Shown piece after piece: positions 17,751 to 25,241 of a stretch of DNA of 32,517 nt. A model generated the notes under the pieces. The model saw only the letters and a program-made list of their open reading frames with translations. It ran no database searches and was not told the DNA's origin. The stretch is from Bordetella parapertussis (GTDB lineage: Bacteria > Pseudomonadota > Gammaproteobacteria > Burkholderiales > SG8-41): the NCBI GenBank assembly GCA_945885345.1, contig CAMCYP010000036.1:1-32517 (forward strand). Reading direction: 5' to 3'. The translations under genes were made by a program, and so were the position numbers. Position 1 is the stretch's first letter. Each line of letters opens with the position of its first letter.

Positions 17751-18659
17751 ATGCCGGATTCCAGTTTTGACGTCATCGTGATCGGCGAAGGCATCGCCGG
17801 ATTGACCGCAGCCCATGCACTGGCCAAAAAAGGCCTCAGCGCCGCCACCTTCGAACAGCAGATTTTCGGCGGGCTCGTGCTCAATGTGAATGAACTCGAT
17901 CCCGCGCCACCCGGCGGTGAAGCCGGCGGTGCCGCGTTTGCCGCTGAAATGACCCAGGCCAATGCAGAGGCCGGCGTCAGCAGCATCCAGGAACCGGTTA
18001 CTGCCATCGCCGCAGCTGACGGCGGCTTTAGCGTGACCACTGACGGCGGCAACTATCGCGCGCGCCAGGTCATCGTTGCCAGCGGCGCCAGCCTGAAACT
18101 GCTGGGCGTGCCCGGTGAAACTGAATTCGAAGGTCGCGGCGTGTCGAAATGCGCCGACTGCGACGGTCCGATGTTCCAGAACGAAACCGTTGCCGTGGTC
18201 GGCGGCGGCGACTCCGCGCTGCAGGAAGCGCAGGTATTGAGCCACTATTGCGGCAAGGTCTGGCTGATCCATCGCGGCACGGCGTTCAGCGCGCAGCAGC
18301 GCTTCATCGACCAGGTACAGGGCAACGACAAGATCGAAACCCGTTTCGGCACCACGGTCGAAGCCATACTCGGCGGACAGATGGTCGAAAAACTGCGCAT
18401 TCGCAACGGCACTGGCAGCGAGGAAATCCCCTGTGCCGGCGTCTTTGCCTATATCGGTCTGAAACCGAACGGCGATTTCCTGCCGGCGGATGTCAAGCGC
18501 GATGCCACCGGTTTCATCACCACCAATGATGCACTGGAAACTTCGGTCAGCGGTCTGTGGGCTGTCGGCGCGGTGCGCAGCGGCTGCGGCGGCAGCCTGG
18601 ATGATGCGATGGCGGATGCCAAACGCGCGGCAGACGCCGTGGCGGCTCGTCTGAAATAA
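17751..18659 (+). CDS. Thioredoxin-reductase-like FAD/NAD(P) disulfide oxidoreductase
   Basis: This 302-residue protein has the TrxB layout. The FAD motif GEGIAG lies at residues 12-17. The central redox pair Cys134-Ala-Asp-Cys137 is in KCADCDGPMFQ. The NAD(P) motif VAVVGGGDSALQEAQ follows, and the closing segment is GLWAVGAVRSGCGGSLDDA. It differs from housekeeping TrxB at several places, such as GGLVLNVNELDPAPPGG at the flavin side. It probably reduces a dedicated partner rather than bulk thioredoxin. An 86-base gap follows the Bug gene, with a possible promoter near TAAAAT. Its position next to the UGSC module makes a selenol-containing partner plausible, but this is inference. Confidence 0.88.
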   Translation: MPDSSFDVIVIGEGIAGLTAAHALAKKGLSAATFEQQIFGGLVLNVNELDPAPPGGEAGGAAFAAEMTQANAEAGVSSIQEPVTAIAAADGGFSVTTDGGNYRARQVIVASGASLKLLGVPGETEFEGRGVSKCADCDGPMFQNETVAVVGGGDSALQEAQVLSHYCGKVWLIHRGTAFSAQQRFIDQVQGNDKIETRFGTTVEAILGGQMVEKLRIRNGTGSEEIPCAGVFAYIGLKPNGDFLPADVKRDATGFITTNDALETSVSGLWAVGAVRSGCGGSLDDAMADAKRAADAVAARLK

Positions 18660-18662
18660 AAA

Positions 18663-19220
18663 TTACCCGGGTTTCGGTGTGCCGACGTTCAACCGGTCCC
18701 AGCCTTCACGGCCGAGCTGGCGCAGCGTTTTGATGTTGTCGCGGTAAATCTGTTCGGTGTCCGGGTGCGCAGCGACTGCGCGCTCCACGCTGGATTCGCG
18801 CAACAGGTGCAGCGTCGGATACGGCGAGCGGTTGCTGCAGTTTTCGATATCGTCGATTTCGGTTTCGGCAAACTGGTACTGCGGGTGAAAGCTCGCCACC
18901 TGCAGCACACCGTCCAGCTCCAGATCCTCGACCAGCGCATCCGCCAGCTCAAGAAAATCGTTGTAATCAAGAAAATCGCCGAGCACCTGCGGATGGATCA
19001 GCAGCGTGGTTTCGGTTTTGTTTTCGTCCGTTTCCGCCAGCACCTCCAGTTCCGCCGCCAGCACCTCCAGCAGTGCTTCCGGCGTCTTCGCATCGCTGAC
19101 GACGTAGCGGATGCGGTCGCCGGCGTATACTGCGCGCGCAAATGGACACAGGTTGAGGCCGATCACCGCTTTTTCCAGCCAGTTGCGGGTCGTCGCAATA
19201 ATTTCATCGTCACTCATCAT
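18663..19220 (-). CDS. DUF1415 family protein
   Basis: This conserved proteobacterial protein of 185 residues has unknown function. It begins MMSDDEIIATTRNWLEKAV and continues IGLNLCPFARAVYAGDRI. The acidic middle (DFLELADALVEDLELDG) precedes FHPQYQFAETEIDDIENC and the conserved YPTLHLLRESSVERA. No signal peptide is seen. Two adjacent ATG codons (19220 and 19217) are possible starts. It is convergent with the thioredoxin-reductase-like gene and divergent from the YaeQ gene only 18 bases away, so each promoter must lie within or close to the other gene. Confidence 0.9.
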   Translation of the reverse strand: MMSDDEIIATTRNWLEKAVIGLNLCPFARAVYAGDRIRYVVSDAKTPEALLEVLAAELEVLAETDENKTETTLLIHPQVLGDFLDYNDFLELADALVEDLELDGVLQVASFHPQYQFAETEIDDIENCSNRSPYPTLHLLRESSVERAVAAHPDTEQIYRDNIKTLRQLGREGWDRLNVGTPKPG

Positions 19221-19238
19221 CGTCACATTATCCAACTC

Positions 19239-19787
19239 ATGGCGCTCAACGCAACCATCTTCAAGATCGACCTGACCATCACTGACATGGACCGCGGCTA
19301 TTACGCCACGCATGCGCTGGTGCTGGCACGCCACCCATCCGAAACCGACGAACGCATGATGGTGCGGCTGCTGGCGTTTGCGTTGAATGCCGGCGAGGCC
19401 CTCGCCTTCGGCAAGGGCCTCAGCAGCGAAGATGAACCCGACGTCTGGGAAAAAGACCTCACCGGCGCGATACAGCTTTGGATCGAGGTCGGCCTGCCCG
19501 ACGAAAAAGCCGTGCGCAAAGCCTGCGGCCGCGCGACACAGGTGCGCATTTACGCCTACGGTCGCGGCACCGAACGCTGGTGGCAGGACGTGCAGTCCGG
19601 ACTCGCGCGCCCCGACAACCTGACCATCATCGAACTGCCGCTGGCCGCAACCCAGGCCATGGCGGCACTGGCGCAGCGCACACTGCAGTTGCAATGCACG
19701 GTGCAGGACGGCACGGCATGGCTGACTGACGGGAAAAATACGGTCGAGGTCGCACCGGTGCTGCTCAACGCAGCGCGCAGGCCCTGA
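19239..19787 (+). CDS. yaeQ: YaeQ family protein
   Basis: This 182-residue protein matches YaeQ, a conserved proteobacterial family with a PD-(D/E)XK nuclease-like fold and no settled activity. It starts MALNATIFKIDLTITDMDRG. The conserved blocks are HPSETDERMMVRLLAFAL, DEPDVWEKDLTG, LWIEVGLPDEKAVRKA and IYAYG. The Glu/Asp/Lys spread in WIEVGLPDEK fits the nuclease core. Its start at 19239 gives the normal family N-terminus. tRNA-Sec follows 80 bases after the stop. Confidence 0.92.
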   Translation: MALNATIFKIDLTITDMDRGYYATHALVLARHPSETDERMMVRLLAFALNAGEALAFGKGLSSEDEPDVWEKDLTGAIQLWIEVGLPDEKAVRKACGRATQVRIYAYGRGTERWWQDVQSGLARPDNLTIIELPLAATQAMAALAQRTLQLQCTVQDGTAWLTDGKNTVEVAPVLLNAARRP

Positions 19788-19817
19788 GCGCAACCGGCAC
19801 CACAGTTTGGAACACGG

Positions 19818-19847
19818 TTTCTCGTAAACAGCGCGCCGTCTTACAAT
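19818..19847 (+). promoter_or_regulatory. Possible promoter of tRNA-Sec
   Basis: TACAAT at 19842-19847 is a good -10 box about 20 bases before the tRNA. The best -35 candidate at 18-base spacing (TTTCTC, 19818-19823) is weak. Confidence 0.4.
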
Positions 19848-19867
19848 GACGGCCACGCAGCAACAAC

Positions 19868-19962
19868 GGAAGGGAATCGCTCCCGGTGGGGCGGCCGGAC
19901 TTCAAACCCGGTAGGGGCCGCGAGCGGTCCTGTGTGGGTTCGACTCCCACTCTCTTCCGCCA
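19868..19962 (+). tRNA. selC: tRNA-Sec (anticodon TCA)
   Basis: This 95-base gene has the size of E. coli selC. The 8-bp acceptor stem GGAAGGGA pairs with TCTCTTCC (one G-T). The anticodon TCA (19902-19904) sits in the loop CTTCAAA. A long variable arm follows (GGGGCCGCGAGCGGTCC region), then the T loop GGTTCGACTCC. Discriminator G and an encoded CCA close the gene at 19962. The extended acceptor stem, long variable arm and UCA anticodon are all specific to bacterial tRNA-Sec. It supplies the tRNA used by the selA and selB products encoded about 6-9 kb upstream. Confidence 0.98.
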
Positions 19963-20014
19963 TCATTCAAACGAAGCGCAGGCCAGCGCTCCGTTGCCGC
20001 AGAGGAGAATCACC

Positions 20015-21400
20015 ATGACATTCGCCACAGAATTATCTAATAAAATCAACAGCTTACGATATGATGCCCTGCCAGCCGAGGCCGTGCACTGGGCCAAGGT
20101 CGGCATCCTCGACACCGTCGGCGTGACCCTCGCCGGCGCCGCCGAAGAAGCCACGCGCATCGCGCTCGGCGTCACCGGCGCCGGCAGCGGACCGTCACTG
20201 GTGTTCGGCCACGCGCGGCGCATCGGCGCGCTCGATGCCGCACTGATCAATGGCACCGCATCACACGCACTCGATTTCGACGACTGTAACAACACGCTGG
20301 GCGGCCATCCATCGGCACCGGTACTACCTGCGCTGTTCGCACTCGCCGATGAAATCGGCGCTACCGGAAAAGATTTCATCGCCGCCTATGTCGCCGGTTT
20401 TGAAACCGAGTGCAAGCTGTCGATGGCGGTCAACTTTTATCAGTACACCAAAGGCTGGCATCCGACGGCCACGCTGGGCGTGTTCGGCAGCGCGGCAGCC
20501 TGCGCGCACCTGCTGAAACTGTCCGACGCACAGACCGCCACCGCGCTGTCGATCGCGGCCTCGTTCTCCAGCGGCGTCAAATCCAACTTCGGCACCATGA
20601 CCAAACCGCTGCACGTCGGCCACTGCACGCGCAACGGCCTGCTCGCAGCACTCCTCGCACGCGACGGTTTCACCGCCGGTGAAAAGGCCTTTGAACACAA
20701 GCAGGGTTATTTCGAAGTCTTCAACGGCGCCGGCAATTACGATGCCGCCAAGACCATCCCCGCCTGGGCCAATCCGCTGGACATCACCCGCCCCGGCATC
20801 GCGATCAAGTCCTACCCCTGCTGCGGCAGCACGCACCCGGCGATCGACTGCATGTTGCAGTTAGTGCACCAACACAAACTCACGCCGGACAATGTCGCGA
20901 AAATCGAATCCTGGACCCATCCGCGCCGGCTCGAACACACCAACCGCCCCGATCCGCAGTCATCACTCGACGCCAAGTTCAGCGTGCAATACACGCTGGC
21001 GCGCGCGCTGAAGGACGGCACGATCAAAATCGAACAGTTCGAAGGCGACACCTGGAAAGACCCGGCGACGCGCGCGATCCTGCCGAAAGTCCACTCCACC
21101 ACCTACACCAGCGCGCAATTCCCCGCCGACAACCACTTCGCCGCCGAAGTCAGGGTCACCATGACCGACGGCCGTGTGGTCAGCACCAAGACCGACCAGG
21201 CGCTGGGCCGCAGCGTCGACAAGCCGCTGCCGGCGGACAAGCTCAAGGAAAAATTCGACAATTGCGCTGCACGGGCACTGTCATCCGACAACGTGGCGCG
21301 GCTGTATGCGGCGATCCAGGATTTCGAGAATGCGCAGGACGTGCGGGAGATTGCGGCACTGGCGGCGGGGCGGGGTGGGCCGAAACGAGTCGCCGCTTAA
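20015..21400 (+). CDS. MmgE/PrpD family protein (copy 1)
   Basis: This 461-residue protein belongs to the all-helical family that includes 2-methylcitrate dehydratase and cis-aconitate decarboxylase. It begins MTFATELSNKINSLRYDALP. Family blocks are ALINGTASHALDFDD (active-site Asp pair and His), GFETECKL, HPTATLGVFGSAAA, TKPLHVGHCTRNG (catalytic-site Lys and His region) and KSYPCCGSTHPAID. The ATG at 20015 follows AGAGGAGAATCACC; the open frame extends back into the tRNA but that part is not coding. The SDR gene follows after 54 bases. The substrate cannot be read from sequence. Confidence 0.9.
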   Translation: MTFATELSNKINSLRYDALPAEAVHWAKVGILDTVGVTLAGAAEEATRIALGVTGAGSGPSLVFGHARRIGALDAALINGTASHALDFDDCNNTLGGHPSAPVLPALFALADEIGATGKDFIAAYVAGFETECKLSMAVNFYQYTKGWHPTATLGVFGSAAACAHLLKLSDAQTATALSIAASFSSGVKSNFGTMTKPLHVGHCTRNGLLAALLARDGFTAGEKAFEHKQGYFEVFNGAGNYDAAKTIPAWANPLDITRPGIAIKSYPCCGSTHPAIDCMLQLVHQHKLTPDNVAKIESWTHPRRLEHTNRPDPQSSLDAKFSVQYTLARALKDGTIKIEQFEGDTWKDPATRAILPKVHSTTYTSAQFPADNHFAAEVRVTMTDGRVVSTKTDQALGRSVDKPLPADKLKEKFDNCAARALSSDNVARLYAAIQDFENAQDVREIAALAAGRGGPKRVAA

Positions 21401-21454
21401 ACGTCCGGCAAACCGCGCCGACACAATTTTTGTGAATTAACCCGGGAGCAAGTC

Positions 21455-22246
21455 TTGGATCTGGAATTACGCGGCAAAAAAGTATTGATCACCGGCGCGT
21501 CAAAAGGCCTTGGCCTGGCCTGTGCGCACGGCTTTGCGGCGGAAGGCGCCATCGTGCATATCGCTGCCCGCAACGAATCCGCCCTCAAGAGCGCGGCGGA
21601 CCTGATCAAAAAACAATACAAGACCGACGCCTTCATCCATGCGGTTGATCTGAGCAAGACGGAAAACGCCGTGGCACTGGGCAAGGCCTGCGCCGATGTC
21701 GATATCCTGGTGAACAACGCCGGCGCGATTCCCGGCGGCAGCCTGCTGGAAATCAGCGATGAACGCTGGCGCCAGGCCTGGGATCTGAAGGTGTTCGGTT
21801 TCATCAACCTGACGCGCGAGGTCTACAAAAACATGCGCGAGCGCAAAGCCGGCGCCATCGTCAATATCATCGGCGTCGCCGGCGAGCGCCACCGTTCCAA
21901 CTACATCACGGGCACGACGGGCAATGCCGGGCTGATGGCCTTCACGCGCGCGCTGGGCTCCGAAAGTGTCGATCACGGCATCCGCGTCGTCGGCGTGAAT
22001 CCGGGGCGCATTGAAACCGAACGCCAGATCGGCCACTTCAAGGAGCAGGCCCTGCAGCAGTTCGGTGATGAATCGCGCTGGCCCGAGCTGCAGGCCAAGG
22101 TGGTCGCGTCATTGCCTTTCGGCCGAGCCGGCAAGCCCTCCGAAGTGTCGGACCTGGTGACCTTCCTCGCCTCGGCACGCGCCTCCTACATCAGCGGCAC
22201 CATCGTCACCATCGACGCCGGCAGCTCTCTGCGCACGCGGGTCTGA
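21455..22246 (+). CDS. SDR-family oxidoreductase-like protein with altered active site
   Basis: This 263-residue Rossmann protein starts at TTG 21455 behind GGGAGCAAG. The cofactor motif TGASKGLG is at 13-20 and NNAGAIPGG is intact. The catalytic block is unusual: Tyr150 is present, but the residue four later, normally Lys, is Thr154 (Tyr-Ile-Thr-Gly-Thr). The usual Ser appears to be Gly in NIIGVAGE. A C-terminal SGTIVTIDAGSSL is normal. It may bind NAD(P) without classical SDR reduction, or use other residues. It lies 54 bases after MmgE copy 1 and is convergent with the amidohydrolase gene. Confidence 0.9.
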   Translation: MDLELRGKKVLITGASKGLGLACAHGFAAEGAIVHIAARNESALKSAADLIKKQYKTDAFIHAVDLSKTENAVALGKACADVDILVNNAGAIPGGSLLEISDERWRQAWDLKVFGFINLTREVYKNMRERKAGAIVNIIGVAGERHRSNYITGTTGNAGLMAFTRALGSESVDHGIRVVGVNPGRIETERQIGHFKEQALQQFGDESRWPELQAKVVASLPFGRAGKPSEVSDLVTFLASARASYISGTIVTIDAGSSLRTRV

Positions 22247-22270
22247 CCGCCGTTCCCGGTTGCCGCTTCC

Positions 22271-23104
22271 CTATTGGGCCGGGGCCGGCCAGGCTATCCA
22301 TTCGCACAAGGCACGGCCCATGATCAGTTCCAGGTCAGCGGTTGTCAGCCAGGGCATTTCCTCGGTGAACAGGGTCACGCACTGGCGGTAAGTACATTTC
22401 AGCCGTGTCAGGTCGCTGCCCCAGAACATGCGTCCGGGGCCGAAGGCGTCATAGACGCGCTTCACGTGGTCATGCAGGCTGCGGTAGGGATAAGGCGCCG
22501 TCGTATACCCCGGCAGCGCACTGACCTTCACCGCGACATTCGGCCGCTTTGCGATCGCCAGCAGCATGTCGAGATTGCGGAAGGCTTCATCGTCCTTGGC
22601 GCCGCCGGCCAGTGCCATGTGGTCAAGGATGATGCGCAGCCGCGGGTGACGCTCGGCCACTGCATCGACCAGCTGGACCGCCGGGTGGTCCACGCCCACA
22701 TACAAGGGAACGCCGGCCGCCTCGGCCTCGGCCCACACCCAACCCATGTGCTCCGGGTTCGACAGCTTCTCCATGTTTTTCTTGAAATTGAAACGCAGGC
22801 CCAGCATGCCCGGCTGCCTGCGCCAACCTGCGAGCGTGCCGCGCGGGTGAGTCGCCGGATTGATCTTGCCCATGACTGCGAATTTGTCCGGATGCGACTG
22901 CGCCGCATCCAGCGCGAGGTCATTGCGCGTGCGATCCAGGCTCGGCGGCACGAGTACCACGCGATCCACCCCCGCCGCCTTCATCTCCGGCAGCAGTTCA
23001 TTCTTGCCGAAGGGATCGGGCCGGTGCGGTTTGGCTTTTTCCGCCCATGGCCGCTCCGGCGTATTGGCTGCCCAGATATGCACCTGCGAATCAACGATCA
23101 ACAT
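22271..23104 (-). CDS. Amidohydrolase-family (TIM-barrel) hydrolase
   Basis: This 277-residue protein is of amidohydrolase-2 type, related to 2-pyrone-4,6-dicarboxylate hydrolase. It starts MLIVDSQVHIW, where the first metal motif HxH is reduced to QVH. Later blocks are GLRFNFKKN, LRIILDHMALA and MFWGSDLTR (the last Asp is the general-base position). AAGGTGAAG precedes the ATG at 23104. It lies 32 bases downstream of the Bug gene on the minus strand and is likely co-transcribed with it. Hydrolysis of a lactone or related ring ester is plausible; the substrate is unknown. Confidence 0.88.
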   Translation of the reverse strand: MLIVDSQVHIWAANTPERPWAEKAKPHRPDPFGKNELLPEMKAAGVDRVVLVPPSLDRTRNDLALDAAQSHPDKFAVMGKINPATHPRGTLAGWRRQPGMLGLRFNFKKNMEKLSNPEHMGWVWAEAEAAGVPLYVGVDHPAVQLVDAVAERHPRLRIILDHMALAGGAKDDEAFRNLDMLLAIAKRPNVAVKVSALPGYTTAPYPYRSLHDHVKRVYDAFGPGRMFWGSDLTRLKCTYRQCVTLFTEEMPWLTTADLELIMGRALCEWIAWPAPAQ

Positions 23105-23136
23105 GCTTCACCTTGCTCCGATTTCGCCACGCACAC

Positions 23137-24123
23137 TCAATTCGCAGTAATGCCCTGTTCCTTGATCACACGGCCCCACTTGTCATGTTCGGATTTGATG
23201 AAGACGGCAAAGGCTTCAGGACTGCTGGTCCAGGCCTCCCCTTGCGCGAGCATCGTCTCCACGACCTCGGGCCGGCTGAGAACCTGAACGATTTCCTTGT
23301 TCAGCCGCGCCACGATGGGTTGCGGTGTTTTCGCCGCAACGACTATGCCGTACCAGCTTTTGGATTCATAACCCGGTACACCGGCCTCGGAAATCGTCGG
23401 CACTTGTGGAAATTGCTTCACCCGGTTTGCAGTACCCACCGCCAGAGCGCGCAGACGTCCGGCATGGATATTGGCTGACACACTGGCCGGAGAGGCGAAG
23501 GCAAGCTGCACTTCTCCGGACATCAAGTTGACGATCGCCGGACCGTTGCCCTTGTATGGCACATGCAGCAGCTGGATCCTGGCCATCGACTGCAGCAGAC
23601 CCATCGCCAGATGCCCGGAGCCGCCTACTCCCGAAGAACCGTAGGCCAGCTGCCCCGGCCTGGCGCGCGCCAAAGCCAGAAGCTCCTTCAGTGATTTCGC
23701 CGGCACCGACGGATGCACCACCAGCACGCTGCCGCTGGTGACCACCGGCGACACCGGCGCGAGATCCTTCAACGGATCGTAGGTCATGTTTTTGGTAAAA
23801 AACCCGTTCACCGCAAGGTTGCCAACCGCGCCTATCATCATCGTGTAACCGTCGGGCGGCGATTTGGCGGTGAGTTCACCGGCCACAGAGCCGTTGGCGC
23901 CGGGACGATTGTCGACCATCACGTTCTGGCCCAGGGCATCGGTCAACTTGGTGGCGACAATGCGTGCCACCGTATCGATGCCGCCGCCGGGCGATTGCGA
24001 TGCAATCAGCCGAATGGGTCTTGTCGGATACGCGGGCTGCTGTGCAAGGGCGTGCGACATGACTGCCAGCAAGGCTCCTGCGACTGCGACTCTCCAAACG
24101 GCATTATTAATTACGCATTTCAT
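23137..24123 (-). CDS. Bug/TctC-family periplasmic substrate-binding protein (copy 3)
   Basis: This 328-residue receptor has a signal peptide ending AVMSHALA before QQPAYPTRPIRLIASQSPGG. Family blocks include GGGIDTVARIVATKL, VMVDNRPGANGSVAGE, GYTMMIGAVGNLA and YGSSGVGGSGHLA. A strong ribosome site (GGAGGAGTC) precedes the ATG at 24123. It lies between lysR and the amidohydrolase gene on the minus strand, with gaps of 62 and 32 bases. No membrane components of a tripartite transporter are in the window, which is common for this expanded family. Confidence 0.94.
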   Translation of the reverse strand: MKCVINNAVWRVAVAGALLAVMSHALAQQPAYPTRPIRLIASQSPGGGIDTVARIVATKLTDALGQNVMVDNRPGANGSVAGELTAKSPPDGYTMMIGAVGNLAVNGFFTKNMTYDPLKDLAPVSPVVTSGSVLVVHPSVPAKSLKELLALARARPGQLAYGSSGVGGSGHLAMGLLQSMARIQLLHVPYKGNGPAIVNLMSGEVQLAFASPASVSANIHAGRLRALAVGTANRVKQFPQVPTISEAGVPGYESKSWYGIVVAAKTPQPIVARLNKEIVQVLSRPEVVETMLAQGEAWTSSPEAFAVFIKSEHDKWGRVIKEQGITAN

Positions 24124-24185
24124 TTTGACTCCTCCCGAACGGATACAAGAAAAATTTCCCCAAAACTTCCAGCCTCTTCAAATTC

Positions 24186-25109
24186 TCAGCCGCGTACGCG
24201 CCCTTCCCGCCGCGGACTGGCCCAGCGCTTTTTCAGCATCGCCAGGAATTCCTGTGCCGCCGGCGACAGCGTCACGCCGCGACGGCGAATCACCACCAGC
24301 GTGCGCTTGAGCCTGGGCTCGACCAGCGGCCGGCTCACGAGCTTTGAATCCTTTCTTCCCGAGAGCGCGAGCATCGGCACAGCGATCACGCCGATGCCGG
24401 CTTCGACCATGCCGAGCCCGGTCCAGAACGAATGCTGTACTTCGTAGGTCCAGCGCTGCCGCGGCAAGGTGCCGGCGGGCAGACCGAAATCGAGCAAGGC
24501 GCGGTTACCGCTCAGGCGGCCGACGGTGATCACCCGATGCTGCTCAAGGTCGGCCCATTTCACGGTACGTTTTTTTGCCAGCGGGTGATCCTTGCGGCAG
24601 GCCAGCACGAAGGGGTCGTCGAACAGCGCTTCGGTTTCGATGTCGGTTTCATCGGCGCCGGACAGCGTCAGTCCGAATTCGGCTTCACCGCGCAACACCG
24701 CCTCCAGCACTTCGTTGGCATGCACGTCGAGGATGCGGATGCGGTTGTCGGGATGTTTGGCGCTGTAGTCCTTGATTACCGGCGGCAGGATATAAAGCGC
24801 TGCTGTCGGCACGCAGCCCAGCACCACCTGACCCGAGCCGTGCTTGGCCATGTCGCGCAGGCCGGCAATCGAAGTTTCCAGTTCTTCGATCAGTCGCCGC
24901 GCCTGCGGCAGGAAGTCACGGCCGACGGCAGTCAGCCGCACCCGGCGCGTGGTGCGGTCTAGCAGGCGCACGCCGAGGTCTCCCTCCAGCTTGCTGATGC
25001 GCCGCGACAATGCGGACTGCGACAAAAACAGCGCCGTGGCCGCCTTCTGGAAGGTGCCGAGTTCCGCAATGCGGGCAAAAGCCTGCAGGCCGTGTACGTC
25101 GAGATTCAT
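24186..25109 (-). CDS. LysR-family transcriptional regulator
   Basis: This is a 307-residue protein. The winged helix-turn-helix spans residues 1-60 (MNLDVHGLQAFARIAELGTF, then AATALFLSQSALSRRISKLE). The type 2 periplasmic-binding-like effector domain follows from about residue 92 (VVLGCVPTAALYILPPVIKD). It is divergent from the TcuA-like gene, so it probably controls both that operon and the Bug-amidohydrolase genes. A 14-base perfect palindrome lies in the divergent gap. The C-terminal tail is short and basic. Confidence 0.93.
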   Translation of the reverse strand: MNLDVHGLQAFARIAELGTFQKAATALFLSQSALSRRISKLEGDLGVRLLDRTTRRVRLTAVGRDFLPQARRLIEELETSIAGLRDMAKHGSGQVVLGCVPTAALYILPPVIKDYSAKHPDNRIRILDVHANEVLEAVLRGEAEFGLTLSGADETDIETEALFDDPFVLACRKDHPLAKKRTVKWADLEQHRVITVGRLSGNRALLDFGLPAGTLPRQRWTYEVQHSFWTGLGMVEAGIGVIAVPMLALSGRKDSKLVSRPLVEPRLKRTLVVIRRRGVTLSPAAQEFLAMLKKRWASPRREGRVRG

Positions 25110-25148
25110 GGACAGGCGGAAATTTAGATTGATGCGCCGTGGAGAACA

Positions 25149-25162
25149 ATTGTTGCAACAAT
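25149..25162. promoter_or_regulatory. Palindrome in the lysR/tcuA-like divergent gap
   Basis: ATTGTTGCAACAAT is a perfect 14-base palindrome, 40 bases from the lysR start and 80 bases from the flavoprotein start. It is a plausible LysR operator, although it does not show the textbook T-N11-A spacing. Confidence 0.5.
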
Positions 25163-25241
25163 CTCATTTTACTCAATAGTGCCCTGCACGGATAATGCTG
25201 GGCCTGTTCGTTACCTCCCGTTATTTGAAAGGCAATACGCA

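Noticed and set aside
19868..19962. tRNA-Sec as an integration site for the region to its right
   Set aside because: No integrase gene and no second copy of the tRNA 3' end are visible in the window.
25149..25162. Classical LysR T-N11-A box
   Set aside because: The palindrome does not give T and A at that spacing, so it is reported only as a generic palindrome.
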